A stretch of DNA of 64,000 nucleotides from Pseudomonas sp. H9 (GTDB lineage: Bacteria > Pseudomonadota > Gammaproteobacteria > Pseudomonadales > Pseudomonadaceae), in the NCBI RefSeq assembly GCF_004353925.1, contig NZ_SMOK01000012.1, positions 1-64,000 of the forward strand, in the 5' to 3' direction. A program made the position numbers and the translations under genes. The notes beneath the pieces were generated by a model, which was not told the origin of the DNA, did no database searches, and saw nothing but the letters and a program-made list of their open reading frames with translations. Shown here piece by piece: positions 55,613-64,000 of the stretch. Position 1 is the stretch's first letter. Each line of letters starts with the position of its first letter.

Positions 55613-56318
55613 GCTGTTTCTCCTTGTTGTTATGCCAGCCGAAATAGAGGTAAAGCAGGACCAACGCCAGGGCCAGGGCAAACCACTGAACGGCATAGCC
55701 CAAGTGCTTTTCCGGGCCCAGCGCCACCACCGGCCAGTCCAGCCGGTAGCTGGCCGGCCCCGCTTCCAGACGTAATTCGTGAGCGAACCCTTCGCGAGCC
55801 AGTTCTGGCCACAGGTGACTGGCATCAATCGCCGTCAGCAGCCGCGGCCAACTGCCGCCTTGCGGGTCGGCATGTAGCTGAAAGGCCGCGCCGGGAGAGA
55901 CATACACCCAAGCATCGAGGCTCAAGGCCTGCTCCGGAGTAGTGAACTGCACAGGGTTACGCCGATCCGGCCAAGGCAACCAGCCACGGTTGATCAACAG
56001 CCAGAGCCCGCTGCTCTGGTCGAGGAAGGGCTGCAGCAGTTCGACACCGACCTGGCCATCCCGCAGGCGGTTGTCGAGCAACAAGCTATGCGCGGCATCG
56101 AAATGTCCGTACAGGCGCACCCGGCGATACGCCGGGTCTTGCACCTGTGGCAGTTGTGCCGCGGCAATGGCTTCACCGGCCTGACGCTCGGCATAGCGGG
56201 CCAGCAGCTCACGCTTTTCCTGGGCGCGCGACAATTGCCAGCAGCCCAATGCGATCAGCCCGGGCAACAGCATCAGTACCACCAGGGTCGGCACCCATCC
56301 TGGGCGAAATGGCTTCAC
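55578..56318 (-). CDS. SURF1-family oxidase assembly protein
   Basis: A 246-residue SURF1 protein with two transmembrane segments, one at each end (MLLPGLIALGCWQLSRAQEK; FALALALVLLYLYFG), and the periplasmic domain containing LLDNRLRDGQVGVELLQPF and LLINRGWLPWPDRR. It supports haem A insertion into subunit I. First gene of the leftward assembly/haem A operon, divergent from the DUF2909 gene. Confidence 0.92.
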   Translation of the reverse strand: MKPFRPGWVPTLVVLMLLPGLIALGCWQLSRAQEKRELLARYAERQAGEAIAAAQLPQVQDPAYRRVRLYGHFDAAHSLLLDNRLRDGQVGVELLQPFLDQSSGLWLLINRGWLPWPDRRNPVQFTTPEQALSLDAWVYVSPGAAFQLHADPQGGSWPRLLTAIDASHLWPELAREGFAHELRLEAGPASYRLDWPVVALGPEKHLGYAVQWFALALALVLLYLYFGWHNNKEKQHGSRHESTQHV

Positions 56319-56340
56319 CCGGTCACCCCATGGTCACTCG

Positions 56341-56347
56341 CTATACT
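56341..56347 (+). promoter_or_regulatory. RpoS-type -10 element (CTATACT) of the DUF2909 gene
   Basis: A perfect CTATACT extended -10 in the 63-bp gap between SURF1 and the DUF2909 gene, reading rightwards, 34 bp before the ATG. No clear -35. The same heptamer occurs upstream of coxB (60996-61002, other strand). Confidence 0.5.
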
Positions 56348-56381
56348 TAAGGTCATCGATGCATCCCCCCGGAGTTTCGCC

Positions 56382-56585
56382 ATGCTTAAAGCCGCGATTG
56401 TCCTGATGCTGCTGGCCACCATCGCCAGCCTGTTCAGTGGCCTGTTCTTTCTGGTCAAGGACGACGGACACTCCACGCGCCTGCTCAAAGCCCTGACGGT
56501 TCGGGTCACACTCGCCGCGCTGACCCTGGCGCTGATCACCTGGGGCTTTTACAGCGGCCAGCTGGTATCCCATGCGCCGTTCTGA
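56382..56585 (+). CDS. DUF2909 twin-helix membrane protein
   Basis: A 67-residue protein with two transmembrane helices (about 4-24 and 40-60) around the polar loop VKDDGHSTRLLKALTVR. It matches the DUF2909 family found beside cytochrome oxidase genes. GGAG precedes the ATG at 56382. It is the only plus-strand gene inside the cox cluster and ends 6 bp from the end of the subunit III gene, so oxidase transcripts that read through would be antisense to it. Confidence 0.87.
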   Translation: MLKAAIVLMLLATIASLFSGLFFLVKDDGHSTRLLKALTVRVTLAALTLALITWGFYSGQLVSHAPF

Positions 56586-56591
56586 ACGCGG

Positions 56592-57479
56592 TTACAGCAC
56601 GTAAACGAAGATAAACAGCCCCACCCACACCACATCCACGAAGTGCCAATACCAACTGGCGGCCTCGAAGCCGAAGTGTTTGTCGGGGTTGAAATGCCCG
56701 CGCATGATCCGCACCAGCATCACGAACAGAATCACCGTGCCCATGGTCACGTGGGCGCCATGGAAGCCGGTGAGCATGAAGAACGTTGCCCCATAGATGC
56801 CCGAGCCCAGGGTCAGCCCCAGCTCGGAATAGGCCTCGTGATATTCGTAGGCCTGCAGGATCAGGAAGACGATGCCCAGCAAGATGGTCAGCCCCAGCCA
56901 GAACTTCAGGGAGCCACGGTGATCCTTGCGCAAGGCATGATGCGCAATGGTCACCGTGACACTGGAGCTCACCAGCAAAATGGTGTTGATCAGTGGCAAG
57001 TGCCAAGGATCGATGACTTCTTTGGGCGGTGGAAACAACTTGGGGTCAGGGGTGTTCAGCAGCGGCCAGGCGAATTCGAAGTTAGGCCAGAGCATATGCG
57101 TCACACCTTTCGCACCTTCCCCTCCGAGCCAGGGTCCGGCCAGGTTGCGCACATAAAACAGGGCCCCGAAGAAAGCGATAAAGAACATCACTTCAGAGAA
57201 AATGAACCAGGACATGCCCCAGCGGAACGAGCGGTCCAGTTGCGGGCTGTAGAGCCCGGCACGGCTTTCCTTGACCACCGCACCGAACCAGCCGAAGAAC
57301 ATGTAGGCCAGGCACAGCGCGCCGAAGAAGAAGATCCAGGGCCCATGAGATTCGGGGCGCCCAGCCTTGAGGTCATTGAACCAGGTGCCCAGGCCGAACA
57401 CCGTGATGAACATGCCGACCGTGGCAATAATCGGCCACTTGCTTTGCGCCGGTACGTAGTAGTGCTCATGCGAAGCCAT
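56592..57479 (-). CDS. coxC: cytochrome c oxidase subunit III
   Basis: A 295-residue inner-membrane subunit (also ctaE) with seven transmembrane helices. HYYVPAQSKWP, the conserved SEVMFFIAFFGALF and HGAHVTMGTVIL, and HFVDVVWVGLFIFVYV at the C-terminus are typical. It stabilises subunit I and proton uptake. 12 bp after ctaG. Confidence 0.95.
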   Translation of the reverse strand: MASHEHYYVPAQSKWPIIATVGMFITVFGLGTWFNDLKAGRPESHGPWIFFFGALCLAYMFFGWFGAVVKESRAGLYSPQLDRSFRWGMSWFIFSEVMFFIAFFGALFYVRNLAGPWLGGEGAKGVTHMLWPNFEFAWPLLNTPDPKLFPPPKEVIDPWHLPLINTILLVSSSVTVTIAHHALRKDHRGSLKFWLGLTILLGIVFLILQAYEYHEAYSELGLTLGSGIYGATFFMLTGFHGAHVTMGTVILFVMLVRIMRGHFNPDKHFGFEAASWYWHFVDVVWVGLFIFVYVL

Positions 57480-57491
57480 TGAGTGTTCTCC

Positions 57492-58061
57492 TTATCGGGC
57501 GCCCTGTGTGGCCGGGCCCGCCAGGTGTGCAACCGGCGGGTGGCGAGCGGTGATATCGAACAGCGTGTAAGCCAGCGTCAGGTGTTTCACATCCTTGGGC
57601 AGGTCACGGTCAACGATGAAACGCACCGGCATTTCGATGCGTTCCCCCGGCTGCAGCACCTGCTGGGTAAAGCAAAAGCACTCGGTTTTATGAAAGTACG
57701 CCGCCGCTTCCGCTGGAGTGATGCTCGGAATGGCCTGGGCGCTCATGGGTTTGTCGGTCGGATTGCGGGCAATGAACACCATCTGGTTGACCGCACCAGG
57801 ATTGACGTCAATCTGATCGGCCGTGGAGTAGAACTCCCAGACCATGTCACTGGCATTGGTCGACATAAACTGCACTTTTACGCTGCGGTTCGGGTCGCTG
57901 ACCTGTGTTCCTGCGTATTGCCCGCCGGTCTTGCCGTTGATCCCAAAGGCTTTGCACATCACGTCGTAGATCGGCACCAAGGCAAAACCGAAGGCGAACA
58001 TCACCACGGTCAGCAGCATCAGCCGTACCACCAGGCGTTTGAGCGAGGTCCCTTCACTCAT
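57492..58061 (-). CDS. ctaG: cytochrome c oxidase assembly protein CtaG/Cox11
   Basis: A 189-residue copper chaperone for the CuB site. One N-terminal transmembrane helix (about 10-30), Cys36 in DVMCKAFG and the copper-binding CFCF motif (Cys128, Cys130). The periplasmic immunoglobulin-like domain includes YFHKTECFCFTQQ. It lies between subunits I and III, 24 bp after ctaD. Confidence 0.94.
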   Translation of the reverse strand: MSEGTSLKRLVVRLMLLTVVMFAFGFALVPIYDVMCKAFGINGKTGGQYAGTQVSDPNRSVKVQFMSTNASDMVWEFYSTADQIDVNPGAVNQMVFIARNPTDKPMSAQAIPSITPAEAAAYFHKTECFCFTQQVLQPGERIEMPVRFIVDRDLPKDVKHLTLAYTLFDITARHPPVAHLAGPATQGAR

Positions 58062-58085
58062 GGTTCATCCTCCAGCCCGTTGTGT

Positions 58086-59675
58086 TCATTTCACTTCCGG
58101 CGGTGTCTGGAAGGTGTGGTAGGGCGCCGGCGACGGCACGGACCACTCCAGCCCTTCGGCACCGTCCCAAGGTTTGGCTGGCGCCGGAGCTCCGCCACGA
58201 ATGCACTTGATGACAATGAACAGGAAGAAAATCTGCGTCGCACCGAAGGTAAAGGCACCGATCGAGGAGACCATGTTGAAGTCGGCGAACTGCAGGTTGT
58301 AATCCGGGATCCGCCGCGGCATGCCAGCCAGGCCAACGAAATGCATCGGGAAGAAGGCCAGGTTCATACCGACGAACGACAACCAGAAATGCAGTTTGCC
58401 CAAGGTCTCGTCATACATATGGCCGGTCCATTTCGGCAGCCAGTAATAGGCCGAGGCAAAGATCCCGAAGATCGCACCGGGTACCAGCACGTAATGGAAG
58501 TGAGCCACCACAAAATAGGTGTCGTGGTATTGGAAGTCGGCCGGGGCGATGGCCAGCATCAGTCCGGAGAAGCCACCAATGGTGAACAGGATGACGAAAG
58601 CAATGGCGAACAGCATCGGTGTCTCGAAGGTCAGCGAGCCCTCCCACATGGTGCTGACCCAGTTGAACACCTTCACTCCGGTTGGTACCGCAATCAGCAT
58701 GGTGGCGTACATGAAGAACAGCTCGCCGACCACCGGAATACCAACCACAAACATGTGGTGCGCCCAGACAATAAAGGACAGGAAGGCAATCGCCCCGGTG
58801 GCGTACACCATCGAGGTGTAGCCAAACAGTGGTTTGCGCGAGAACGCTGGAATGATCGAGCTGACCGCGCCAAACGCCGGCAGGATCATGATGTACACCT
58901 CAGGGTGCCCGAAGAACCAGAACACGTGCTGGAACAGCACTGGGTCACCGCCACCCGCCGCGCTGAAAAAGCTGGTGCCGAAGTGAATGTCCATCAGCAT
59001 CATGGTCACCACGCCGGCCAGCACTGGCATCACGGCAATCAGCAAGAAGGCCGTGATCAGCCAGGTCCAGACAAACAGCGGCATCTTCATCAGGGTCATG
59101 CCTGGCGCACGCAGGTTGAGAATGGTGGCAATGACGTTGATCGCCCCCATGATCGAGCTGATCCCCATGAGGTGGATGGCGAAGATGAAGAACGTCACGC
59201 TTTCCGGGGCGTAAGTGGTTGAAAGCGGGGCATAGAACGTCCAGCCAAAATTCGGCCCACCGCCCGGCATGAACAGGGTTGAAACCAACAACAGGAACGC
59301 TGCTGGCAACAGCCAGAAGCTGAAGTTGTTCATCCGCGGCAGGGCCATGTCCGGCGCGCCGATCATCAGCGGGATCATCCAGTTGGCCAAGCCGACGAAG
59401 GCCGGCATCACCGCACCGAAGACCATCACCAGGCCATGCATGGTGGTCATCTGGTTGAAGAACTCCGGCTGGACAATCTGCAGTCCCGGTTGAAACAGCT
59501 CGGCACGGATCACCATGGCAAACGAGCCACCGAGCAGGAAGGCGATAAAGCTGAACCACAGGTACATGGTGCCGATGTCTTTGTGGTTGGTGGTCAGCAC
59601 CCAGCGCATCAGGCCCTTGGCCGGTCCGTGGGCGTGCTCATGACCGTGGCTGTGGTCGTCGATCACTGCGCTCAT
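58086..59675 (-). CDS. coxA: cytochrome c oxidase subunit I
   Basis: A 529-residue haem-copper oxidase subunit (also ctaD) with twelve transmembrane helices, carrying haem a and the haem a3/CuB site. CuB ligands are in FWFFGHPEVYIMILPAFG (His and cross-linked Tyr) and VWAHHMF (His-His). MTTMHGLVMVFGAVMP provides a haem a ligand and TYFVVAHFHYVLVPG the haem a3 and a ligands. It reduces oxygen to water and pumps protons. Confidence 0.96.
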   Translation of the reverse strand: MSAVIDDHSHGHEHAHGPAKGLMRWVLTTNHKDIGTMYLWFSFIAFLLGGSFAMVIRAELFQPGLQIVQPEFFNQMTTMHGLVMVFGAVMPAFVGLANWMIPLMIGAPDMALPRMNNFSFWLLPAAFLLLVSTLFMPGGGPNFGWTFYAPLSTTYAPESVTFFIFAIHLMGISSIMGAINVIATILNLRAPGMTLMKMPLFVWTWLITAFLLIAVMPVLAGVVTMMLMDIHFGTSFFSAAGGGDPVLFQHVFWFFGHPEVYIMILPAFGAVSSIIPAFSRKPLFGYTSMVYATGAIAFLSFIVWAHHMFVVGIPVVGELFFMYATMLIAVPTGVKVFNWVSTMWEGSLTFETPMLFAIAFVILFTIGGFSGLMLAIAPADFQYHDTYFVVAHFHYVLVPGAIFGIFASAYYWLPKWTGHMYDETLGKLHFWLSFVGMNLAFFPMHFVGLAGMPRRIPDYNLQFADFNMVSSIGAFTFGATQIFFLFIVIKCIRGGAPAPAKPWDGAEGLEWSVPSPAPYHTFQTPPEVK

Positions 59676-59727
59676 GTCCTGTCTCCTGCAGTCCGGTGAC
59701 TGATGCGGGAATAGCGGTCAGGCCGGC

Positions 59728-60855
59728 TCATTTGCTTTCTGCCTGTTTCATCGCCAGCACATCTTTTGGCGTGACCATGTCGCCCTTGTTGTTGCCCCAG
59801 GCGTTGCGTTCATAGGTCACCACGGCGGCGATATCGACTTCCGACAGTTGTTTGCCGAACGCAGCCATGGCTGTGCCGGGCTTGCCATGGAAAACAATGC
59901 TCAGGTGATCCTCTTTAGGGCCGGTGGCAATTTTTGAGCCCTTGAGTGCCGGGAACATCGGCGGCAGGCCCTGACCTTCGGCCTGGTGACAGGCCACGCA
60001 AGTGGTGTGGTACACCTTGTCACCGCGCTCAACCAGCTCTTGCAGGGTCCACTCCTTGCTGGTCAGCTCCTTGAGCTTGGCCGCTTCGGCCTTACGCTCG
60101 GCAAGCCAGGTGTCGTAATCGGCTTTGGATTTGACCTCGACCACCACGGGCATGAAGCCGTGATCCTTGCCGCACAGCTCAGTGCACTGCCCGCGGTAAA
60201 TCCCGGGCTTTTCGACCCGAGTCCAGGCCTCGTTGACGAAGCCGGGAATGGCATCACGCTTGACCGCAAAGGCCGGCACCCACCATGAGTGAATGACATC
60301 GGCAGCCGTCACCAAAAAGCGCACCTTGGCGCCGACCGGCAGCACCAGTGGCTGGTCGACTTCGAGCAGGTAATGTTCGTCTTTGGGGGCTTTGTTATGG
60401 ATCTGGTCGGCGGGGGTGGCCAGGTTGCTGAAGAACTCAACGTCCTGGCCCAGGTATTTGTAGTGCCACTTCCACTGGTAACCAGTGACCTGGATATCCA
60501 CGTCCGATTCACTGGCATCGTAGATTTCAATCAGGGTCTTGGTCGCTGGAATGGCCATCGCCACCAGAATCAGGAACGGCACCACCGTCCACATGATCTC
60601 GACCCAAGTGTGCTCGTGGAAGTGCGCTGGCTGCTGGCCGGTGGAACGACGGTGGATGATCATCGACCAGAACATCGCGCCAAAGACCACCAGGCCAATG
60701 ATCACGCAGATCCAGAAGATGGTCATGTGCAGGTCGAACACTGCGTTGCTGACTTCAGTCGCCCCTGGCGCCATGTTCACGGTCCAGGCGGCGTTGGCCT
60801 GACCGAATACCGACCACAACAGGAGGCCCATCCAGACGTGTGGATGTCGCATCAT
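59728..60855 (-). CDS. coxB: cytochrome c oxidase subunit II with fused cytochrome c (caa3 type)
   Basis: A 375-residue subunit (also ctaC). Signal peptide, two transmembrane helices (about 37-62 and 85-108), then the periplasmic CuA domain with ligands His189, Cys224, Glu226, Cys228, His232 and Met235. A fused C-terminal cytochrome c domain has CVACH at 286-290. The fusion marks a caa3-type enzyme that can take electrons from c-type cytochromes such as c4. First gene of the coxB-coxA-ctaG-coxC operon. Confidence 0.95.
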   Translation of the reverse strand: MMRHPHVWMGLLLWSVFGQANAAWTVNMAPGATEVSNAVFDLHMTIFWICVIIGLVVFGAMFWSMIIHRRSTGQQPAHFHEHTWVEIMWTVVPFLILVAMAIPATKTLIEIYDASESDVDIQVTGYQWKWHYKYLGQDVEFFSNLATPADQIHNKAPKDEHYLLEVDQPLVLPVGAKVRFLVTAADVIHSWWVPAFAVKRDAIPGFVNEAWTRVEKPGIYRGQCTELCGKDHGFMPVVVEVKSKADYDTWLAERKAEAAKLKELTSKEWTLQELVERGDKVYHTTCVACHQAEGQGLPPMFPALKGSKIATGPKEDHLSIVFHGKPGTAMAAFGKQLSEVDIAAVVTYERNAWGNNKGDMVTPKDVLAMKQAESK

Positions 60856-61224
60856 TGCGGGTTCCCCTTATCGTTCTTGTTATCCCGGAGGCGTGGACCT
60901 ACGGCTAAGGGTACGGCGGCCAAGACTGCGAACTTCGACGACCGAGCCCCTGCGAACTGCAGTCGGGCCTCATCAGCGAATCACTTTCAAACCGGAGTAT
61001 AGACAGCGACCTCGACCACGCAACGCGATAGAAAAATTCACCGGCCCGCGTTTGAACGTTTGCGCATGAGGCCGTGATTTATCTGGGGTGGAAGCACAAT
61101 GATGGCATTTCGATATAATTTGTGACTATAAGCGCCAAACGGTTATGAAAAATACGTCTTAGCGGTTTTCAGATCCACGCTACCTTATGTCTTCCGTTTG
61201 TCACGTCTTTACCCTGGAGTTGTC
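60856..61224. other. divergent regulatory region between coxB and the hypothetical gene
   Basis: 369 bp without a gene. It holds an RpoS-type -10 for coxB (own entry) and, rightwards, TATAAT (near 61116) and CTATAAG (near 61126) that could serve the hypothetical gene at 61225. It is clearly AT-richer from about 61080 to 61200. Confidence 0.5.
60996..61002 (-). promoter_or_regulatory. RpoS-type -10 element (CTATACT) upstream of coxB
   Basis: Minus-strand CTATACT (61002-60996), matching the extended -10 preferred by RpoS. A weak TTGCGT lies 16 bp upstream (61023-61018). It predicts a leader of about 130 nt. The aa3/caa3 oxidase genes are RpoS-dependent in P. aeruginosa, which fits. Confidence 0.5.
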
Positions 61225-61866
61225 ATGAACATCGCCGCTTTGCGCGAGCAGATTACCCGTGCCCATCAACATGAGACCGAAACCGGCCAACTGAAAGAAC
61301 AACTGATCAAGCAACTACCGCACCTGCATCCGTCGATCCAACTGCCGGAAATCGACGCTCAAGGCGCTTTGGCCCGTTTCGTCAGCGCCTACATTGAACA
61401 GGTCCCGGAAATGCTTGAAGCGGCCAATGAAGTGGCCCGCGAAGCTGGCATCGAATCGCAGATCAAACCGGTGCTGAAAATCGCTGAGCAGTACTTCCTG
61501 CAACCACCCGCCATCACCAACGCTCATCTGGGCCTTGGCTGCCTGCTGGATGAGGCCTACTTGGCGCATCGCCTGGTGGAAGAAGTGAACGACCTGTACA
61601 TCAAGCACTTCCAGCAACCGCTGATCCCGTTGGACACCACCGTCGCCAACCTGATTGCCCACCAGTTGATCGGTGAAGAATTCGCCAACCAGCTGGACGA
61701 AGTGGTGCATCACTCGGTCGACGAAATGCTCAACGAGGATAGCTTTGCTCTGGAATCAGTAGAGCAATACCGCGAAAAGCTCAGCAGCCCTGACACGGGC
61801 GCAGCCTGGAAACGCTGGCCTTGCCTGTCACGGCAACTGGGCGTTGGGCTGGATCAGCCGGCGTGA
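61225..61866 (+). CDS. hypothetical helical protein
   Basis: A 213-residue, mostly alpha-helical soluble protein without signal peptide or membrane segment (NIAALREQITRAHQHETETGQ; GCLLDEAYLAHRLVEEVNDLY). I do not recognise a characterised family. CTGGAG lies upstream of the ATG at 61225. It is divergent from coxB and found at this place in other pseudomonads. Confidence 0.8.
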   Translation: MNIAALREQITRAHQHETETGQLKEQLIKQLPHLHPSIQLPEIDAQGALARFVSAYIEQVPEMLEAANEVAREAGIESQIKPVLKIAEQYFLQPPAITNAHLGLGCLLDEAYLAHRLVEEVNDLYIKHFQQPLIPLDTTVANLIAHQLIGEEFANQLDEVVHHSVDEMLNEDSFALESVEQYREKLSSPDTGAAWKRWPCLSRQLGVGLDQPA

Positions 61867-61880
61867 GGGGAGGTAAACAC

Positions 61881-61930
61881 ATCGCGGGGCAAGCCCGCTC
61901 CCACCGGTGGGAGCGGGCTTGCCCCGCGAT
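61881..61930. repeat. pair of inverted REP elements
   Basis: ATCGCGGGGCAAGCCCGCTC (from 61881) and GAGCGGGCTTGCCCCGCGAT (to 61930), around a short CCACCGGTGG centre. Lies between convergent genes, 4 bp before the SulP stop. Confidence 0.88.
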
Positions 61931-61934
61931 AGCT

Positions 61935-63467
61935 TCAAGTCCCCAAGCCAACCGTCGTACGCACCCGCCCTTCGACCCGACGCTTGAGCCGACGCTGCTC
62001 GATTAGCAAGCGTGAGCCGTTGCCAGCATTGGCTCGCCCCCAATCCTCAAGCAGCTCAAGGCAGGAGTGATCGATATAGCTGAGATTGGCCAAGGGCACA
62101 TGCAGCGTAGTTCCCGCCGGAATCCCCTCAAGTGCCCGCGCCAGTGCCGGCACCTTGAGGAAGGTCGCCGAGCCACTCATGCGCAACTCCAGGTGACCTG
62201 CTGCCTCAAGGCTGACCACACTGATCTTCAGACGTGCAGCCTTGAGCGCCAGCTTGAGCAAAGTCAGGGCGAAACCGAGCAAGACACCGGTCAGAAGGTC
62301 GGTGAGAATGATCGCCAGCGCTGTAGCGGCATAAGTGAACATCGGCATTCGGCCATACCGGCCCAGGTCTTTGAACGCCTTGAAATTGACCAGTTTGATA
62401 CCGGTGTACACCAGCACACCCGCCAGGCTGGCCACCGGTATCTGTTGCAACACACTGCTCAATACCACGACAAAGGCCAGTAACCAGACCCCATGCAAAA
62501 TCGCCGACAAACGTGTCCGCGCCCCCGCTTGAACGTTCGCCGAGCTGCGCACAATGACCCCAGTCATAGGCAGTGCGCCGAGTAATCCACAGAGCATATT
62601 GCCCAGCCCCTGGGCCGATAGCTCACGATCAAAATCCGAACGCTGACCGTTGTGCATACGATCCACTGCAGCCGCCGACAACAAGGTTTCAGCACTGGCG
62701 ATAAAAGCCAGAGCAAAGGCTGCAACCAGCAGGTGCGGGTCGGCAAGATTGAGCAGGTCGGTCGGGCGTAACCAGTCGATCGCTTCGCTCAGGTCGGCAG
62801 GCACTTGGACACGGTTAACCGGCAGCGCCAACCAAATACTGACGACGGTCATTACCGCGACGCCAAGCAATGCACCAGGCACAAAACGCAACGCCTGCGG
62901 CCGAAAGCGCTCCCAGGCCCACATCAGCCCAATGGTGCCCAACCCCAGCAGTGCAGCCTTCCAGCCGTCACCAGGCTGCTCAAACGGTAGCGCCTGACTG
63001 ACCGTGGCCGGGAACGCCACCAGATTGGCCAGCCCGGACGGCTGCGGTGCGCTGTCGAACAACACATGCACTTGAGACAAGACAATCAGCACACCGATAC
63101 CCGCCAGCATGCCGTAGACCACGGCCGGCGCCGTCACCCGGAACCAACAGCCCAAACGCAAGCGCCCGGCCAGTAATTGCAACAAGCCCGCCAGCAGCAG
63201 GATGGGGCCAAGCATAGCCACGCCATGCTGACGTACCAACTCAAACACCAGCACGGCCAAACCCGCAGCCGGGCCGCTGACTTGCAGCGGAGAGCCGGCC
63301 AGCCAGCCGACCACGATGCCACCAATAATCCCGGTTATCAGGCCTTTGGCGGGGGGCATCCCCGAAGCAATGGCGATCCCCATGCACAAGGGCAGGGCGA
63401 CCAGAAAGACCACTACCGATGCCAGCAATTCACGCGGCAATGCCGCTTTGATCTGTGTTTTGTTCAC
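61935..63467 (-). CDS. SulP-family anion transporter with STAS domain
   Basis: A 510-residue SLC26/SulP transporter with ten or more transmembrane segments (GIAIASGMPPAKGLITGIIGGIVVGWLAGSP near the start) and a C-terminal STAS domain (about 405-500). Start GTG at 63467, with AAGGAG eight bases upstream; a longer frame to 63542 has no such site. The next gene upstream on the strand encodes a beta-carbonic anhydrase, so bicarbonate is a likely substrate, although annotation as sulfate permease is common. Confidence 0.88.
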   Translation of the reverse strand: MNKTQIKAALPRELLASVVVFLVALPLCMGIAIASGMPPAKGLITGIIGGIVVGWLAGSPLQVSGPAAGLAVLVFELVRQHGVAMLGPILLLAGLLQLLAGRLRLGCWFRVTAPAVVYGMLAGIGVLIVLSQVHVLFDSAPQPSGLANLVAFPATVSQALPFEQPGDGWKAALLGLGTIGLMWAWERFRPQALRFVPGALLGVAVMTVVSIWLALPVNRVQVPADLSEAIDWLRPTDLLNLADPHLLVAAFALAFIASAETLLSAAAVDRMHNGQRSDFDRELSAQGLGNMLCGLLGALPMTGVIVRSSANVQAGARTRLSAILHGVWLLAFVVVLSSVLQQIPVASLAGVLVYTGIKLVNFKAFKDLGRYGRMPMFTYAATALAIILTDLLTGVLLGFALTLLKLALKAARLKISVVSLEAAGHLELRMSGSATFLKVPALARALEGIPAGTTLHVPLANLSYIDHSCLELLEDWGRANAGNGSRLLIEQRRLKRRVEGRVRTTVGLGT

Positions 63468-63652
63468 CGTGTCACTCCTTCTCTCACGTTCAAGGCCATT
63501 CCAATGGCCAGTCGCACACCCCTGACAGACGAGCAGGTGCATACCGCCAGCAAACCGGCAGGGCAGTCAGGGAAATTCAAGGCAGCCGATGACCAGGCCG
63601 CACCGGTGAGGTGCAGCCGTCAATCAGCGTGTCGCGGGGGTGTCAGGGGCGC

Positions 63653-64000
63653 TTAGTAGCGGCCTTTCGGGGTGGCGCTGGGAATAGGCTGACCGGCAGT
63701 CAGCGGCAGGAAACTGTCGCTCGAGGCGTCATAGGCCTCGATCTGGCTGGTTTCAATGTCGTAAATCCAGCCGTGAATGTGGAGCTGGCCGGCTGCCAGA
63801 CGCGAAGCAACCGAAGGGTGCGTGCGCAGGTGCTGCAACTGAGCGATGACGTTTTCTTTGGTCAGCACTTGCATGCTTTCATGCTCGCTGCCGCAAGAGC
63901 AGTTGTCTTCAACCACCGTGCGGGCAACTTCGGCGTGGCGCAGCCAGGCTTTGACCGTTGGCATCTTCTCCAGGCTCTGTGGGTTGAGTACCGCACGCAT
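63653..64000 (-). CDS. beta-carbonic anhydrase, C-terminal part
   Basis: The last 115 residues of a beta-class carbonic anhydrase, cut by the window edge, so the zinc-binding motifs (CxDSR and HxxC) are not visible. LRHAEVARTV, KENVIAQLQHLRTHPSVASRLAAGQLHIHGWIYDIETSQIEAYD are typical of the C-terminal half. The enzyme interconverts carbon dioxide and bicarbonate. It is in line with the SulP gene (185 bp downstream). Confidence 0.87.
   Translation of the reverse strand: MRAVLNPQSLEKMPTVKAWLRHAEVARTVVEDNCSCGSEHESMQVLTKENVIAQLQHLRTHPSVASRLAAGQLHIHGWIYDIETSQIEAYDASSDSFLPLTAGQPIPSATPKGRY

Noticed and set aside
57483..59222. 579-residue open frame opposite ctaG and coxA
   Set aside because: Antisense to highly conserved oxidase genes; no recognisable domain.

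Overview
The window is an ordinary stretch of Pseudomonas chromosome, most like the P. putida group. This rests on gene content and order, which I recall being the same in the origin-proximal part of the P. putida and, in part, P. aeruginosa chromosomes: cox operon, metNIQ, katE, znu/zur, thrB, polA, engB, cytochrome c4, dsbA, kinB/algB, gltP, a lipid-transport ABC operon, pntAA-AB-B and gcdH. High GC, strong Shine-Dalgarno sites and five copies of a Pseudomonas-type REP palindrome (core ATCGCGGGGCAAGCCCGCTC) agree. I see no transposase, phage gene, CRISPR array, tRNA or rRNA gene, and no clear sign of horizontal transfer.

Layout, left to right. 1-414: three tandem sigma70 promoters firing leftwards out of the window, probably for an rRNA operon just outside, then a REP-like hairpin. 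415-3918: glutarate catabolism (gcdG, gcdH) with a divergent LysR regulator. 4325-7212: three-subunit proton-translocating transhydrogenase. 7390-8883: acyl-CoA transferase. 9202-12744: an uncharacterised cluster of a DUF1127 protein, three secreted DUF2388 paralogues and a secreted DUF4105 protein with an HExxH motif, linked by repeated GGTACAGTT elements. 12755-20020: GFA-family protein, citrate transporter, TerC, Na/Pi cotransporter, M16 peptidase, DUF5924/DUF2914 membrane protein. 20059-23573: four-gene MCE/Mla-type lipid ABC transporter. 23555-27543: Spm-like membrane protein, GltP, and two small membrane proteins, one of them only 53 residues long.

27900-38225: signalling and envelope genes (AlgB/KinB, a CSS-EAL phosphodiesterase, AmpDh2-like amidase, a diguanylate cyclase, an EEP phosphatase, DsbA, and cytochromes c4 and c5-like). 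38418-43494: engB, an ErsA/Spot 42-locus sRNA, polA, a DUF2782 protein and thrB. 43561-46587: zinc uptake (znuA, zur-znuC-znuB) around a Zur-box candidate. 46720-52348: lipoprotein, katE, metN-metI-metQ. 52414-60855: the caa3-type cytochrome c oxidase with its assembly and haem A genes. 61225-64000: hypothetical gene, SulP anion transporter and the C-terminal part of a beta-carbonic anhydrase.

The points most worth following are the GGTACAGTT/DUF1127/DUF2388/DUF4105 cluster, the sRNA between engB and polA with an AlgU-type promoter, the pairing of a CSS-motif phosphodiesterase with dsbA, and a small plus-strand gene inside the cox cluster that shares a CTATACT promoter element with coxB.
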